NCBI GenBank assembly: GCA_964450865.1
Contig: CAYVHB010000012.1
Location: 24,696 to 88,695 of the forward strand
Origin: CAYVHB01 sp964450865
GTDB lineage: Bacteria; Bacillota; Clostridia; Saccharofermentanales; UBA5734
DNA: 64,000 nt
Reading direction: 5' to 3'
The notes below the pieces were generated by a model. The model saw only the letters and a list, made by a program, of their open reading frames with translations, made no database searches and was not told the DNA's origin. Shown here one piece after another: positions 63,829 to 64,000 of the stretch. The position numbers and the translations under genes are program-made. Numbering within the stretch: the first letter of the stretch is position 1; each line of letters opens with the position of its first letter.

Positions 63829-64000
63829 ATGGCTGAAAGTGGCTCGTATCAGGCGTTTGAGGGGTTTTGGCGATAATAAAATAGCTAATAGATGTTGGTT
63901 CAGGGGCATCATTTATGCTAAAACCGTAACATTTCGCGCGGATTGGGATAGAGCCTGTATAATTGGTGTAAATTGAGAAATAAAAAATGAGCCACGAGCT

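Noticed and set aside
63829..64000. Possible new gene or promoter at the window end (TATAAT at 63958-63963)
   Set aside because: No matching -35 element and no coding frame with a ribosome site before the window ends.

Overview
The window looks like a chromosomal segment of a high-GC, anaerobic Bacillota, most likely class Clostridia (inference). The signs are a perfect CIRCE operator with the hrcA-grpE-dnaK-dnaJ order, a T-box leader, YesM/YesN-type sugar regulation, Rrf2 regulators, strong AGGAGG ribosome sites and an oxygen-sensitive aldehyde ferredoxin oxidoreductase cluster. No prophage, complete insertion sequence, rRNA or CRISPR array is visible. One run of 100 N (59169-59268) marks an assembly gap inside a tandem repeat.

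Layout. 1-2.4 kb: O-acetylhomoserine sulfhydrylase and two Rrf2 regulators. 2.5-5.0 kb: a dehydroquinate-synthase-like protein and an M28-peptidase-like lipoprotein, both with altered active-site residues. 5.2-7.1 kb: an AAA ATPase paired with a TOPRIM-like DUF4276-type protein, a candidate defence module. 7.2-16.1 kb: hemW, CIRCE, hrcA-grpE-dnaK-dnaJ, a HAAS-domain membrane protein and prmA. 16.2-17.3 kb: a PfkB sugar kinase with its terminator.

17.5-28.4 kb is a pterin-cofactor and tungsten/molybdenum oxidoreductase locus. A four-cluster ferredoxin, AOR, MoeB and MoaD lie on the plus strand. They face a minus-strand set of MOSC protein, MoaC, MoaA, a MoeA fused to a periplasmic-binding-like domain, a second MoeA and an ABC ATPase, and MogA is divergent from that set. 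Together they would build molybdopterin, insert the metal and supply AOR. MoaE and the transporter permease are not in the window. 28.4-31.9 kb: a DEDDh exonuclease, an AEC transporter, a palindromic element and a DUF4349 lipoprotein.

32.1-36.9 kb: the glycine cleavage genes gcvT-H-PA-PB. 37-38.2 kb: a Dabb protein and a HIRAN protein. 38.2-47.0 kb: a sugar-uptake locus with a YesM-like kinase, a YesN-like regulator, a binding protein, an attenuator hairpin, two permeases and a second paralogous binding protein preceded by three TGTGTAC repeats at exact 17-bp spacing.

47.2-52.7 kb: a consensus promoter and T-box drive a non-discriminating-type AspRS with gatC-gatA-gatB, the transamidation route to Asn-tRNA. 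52.8-56.3 kb: mutY, a MATE exporter and a PH-like protein. 56.8-63.8 kb: rsmE, hisS, bacterial-type aspS, lepB, lepA and tRNA-Leu(UAG). hemW...prmA at one end and rsmE and lepA at the other are pieces of a cluster that is contiguous in B. subtilis.
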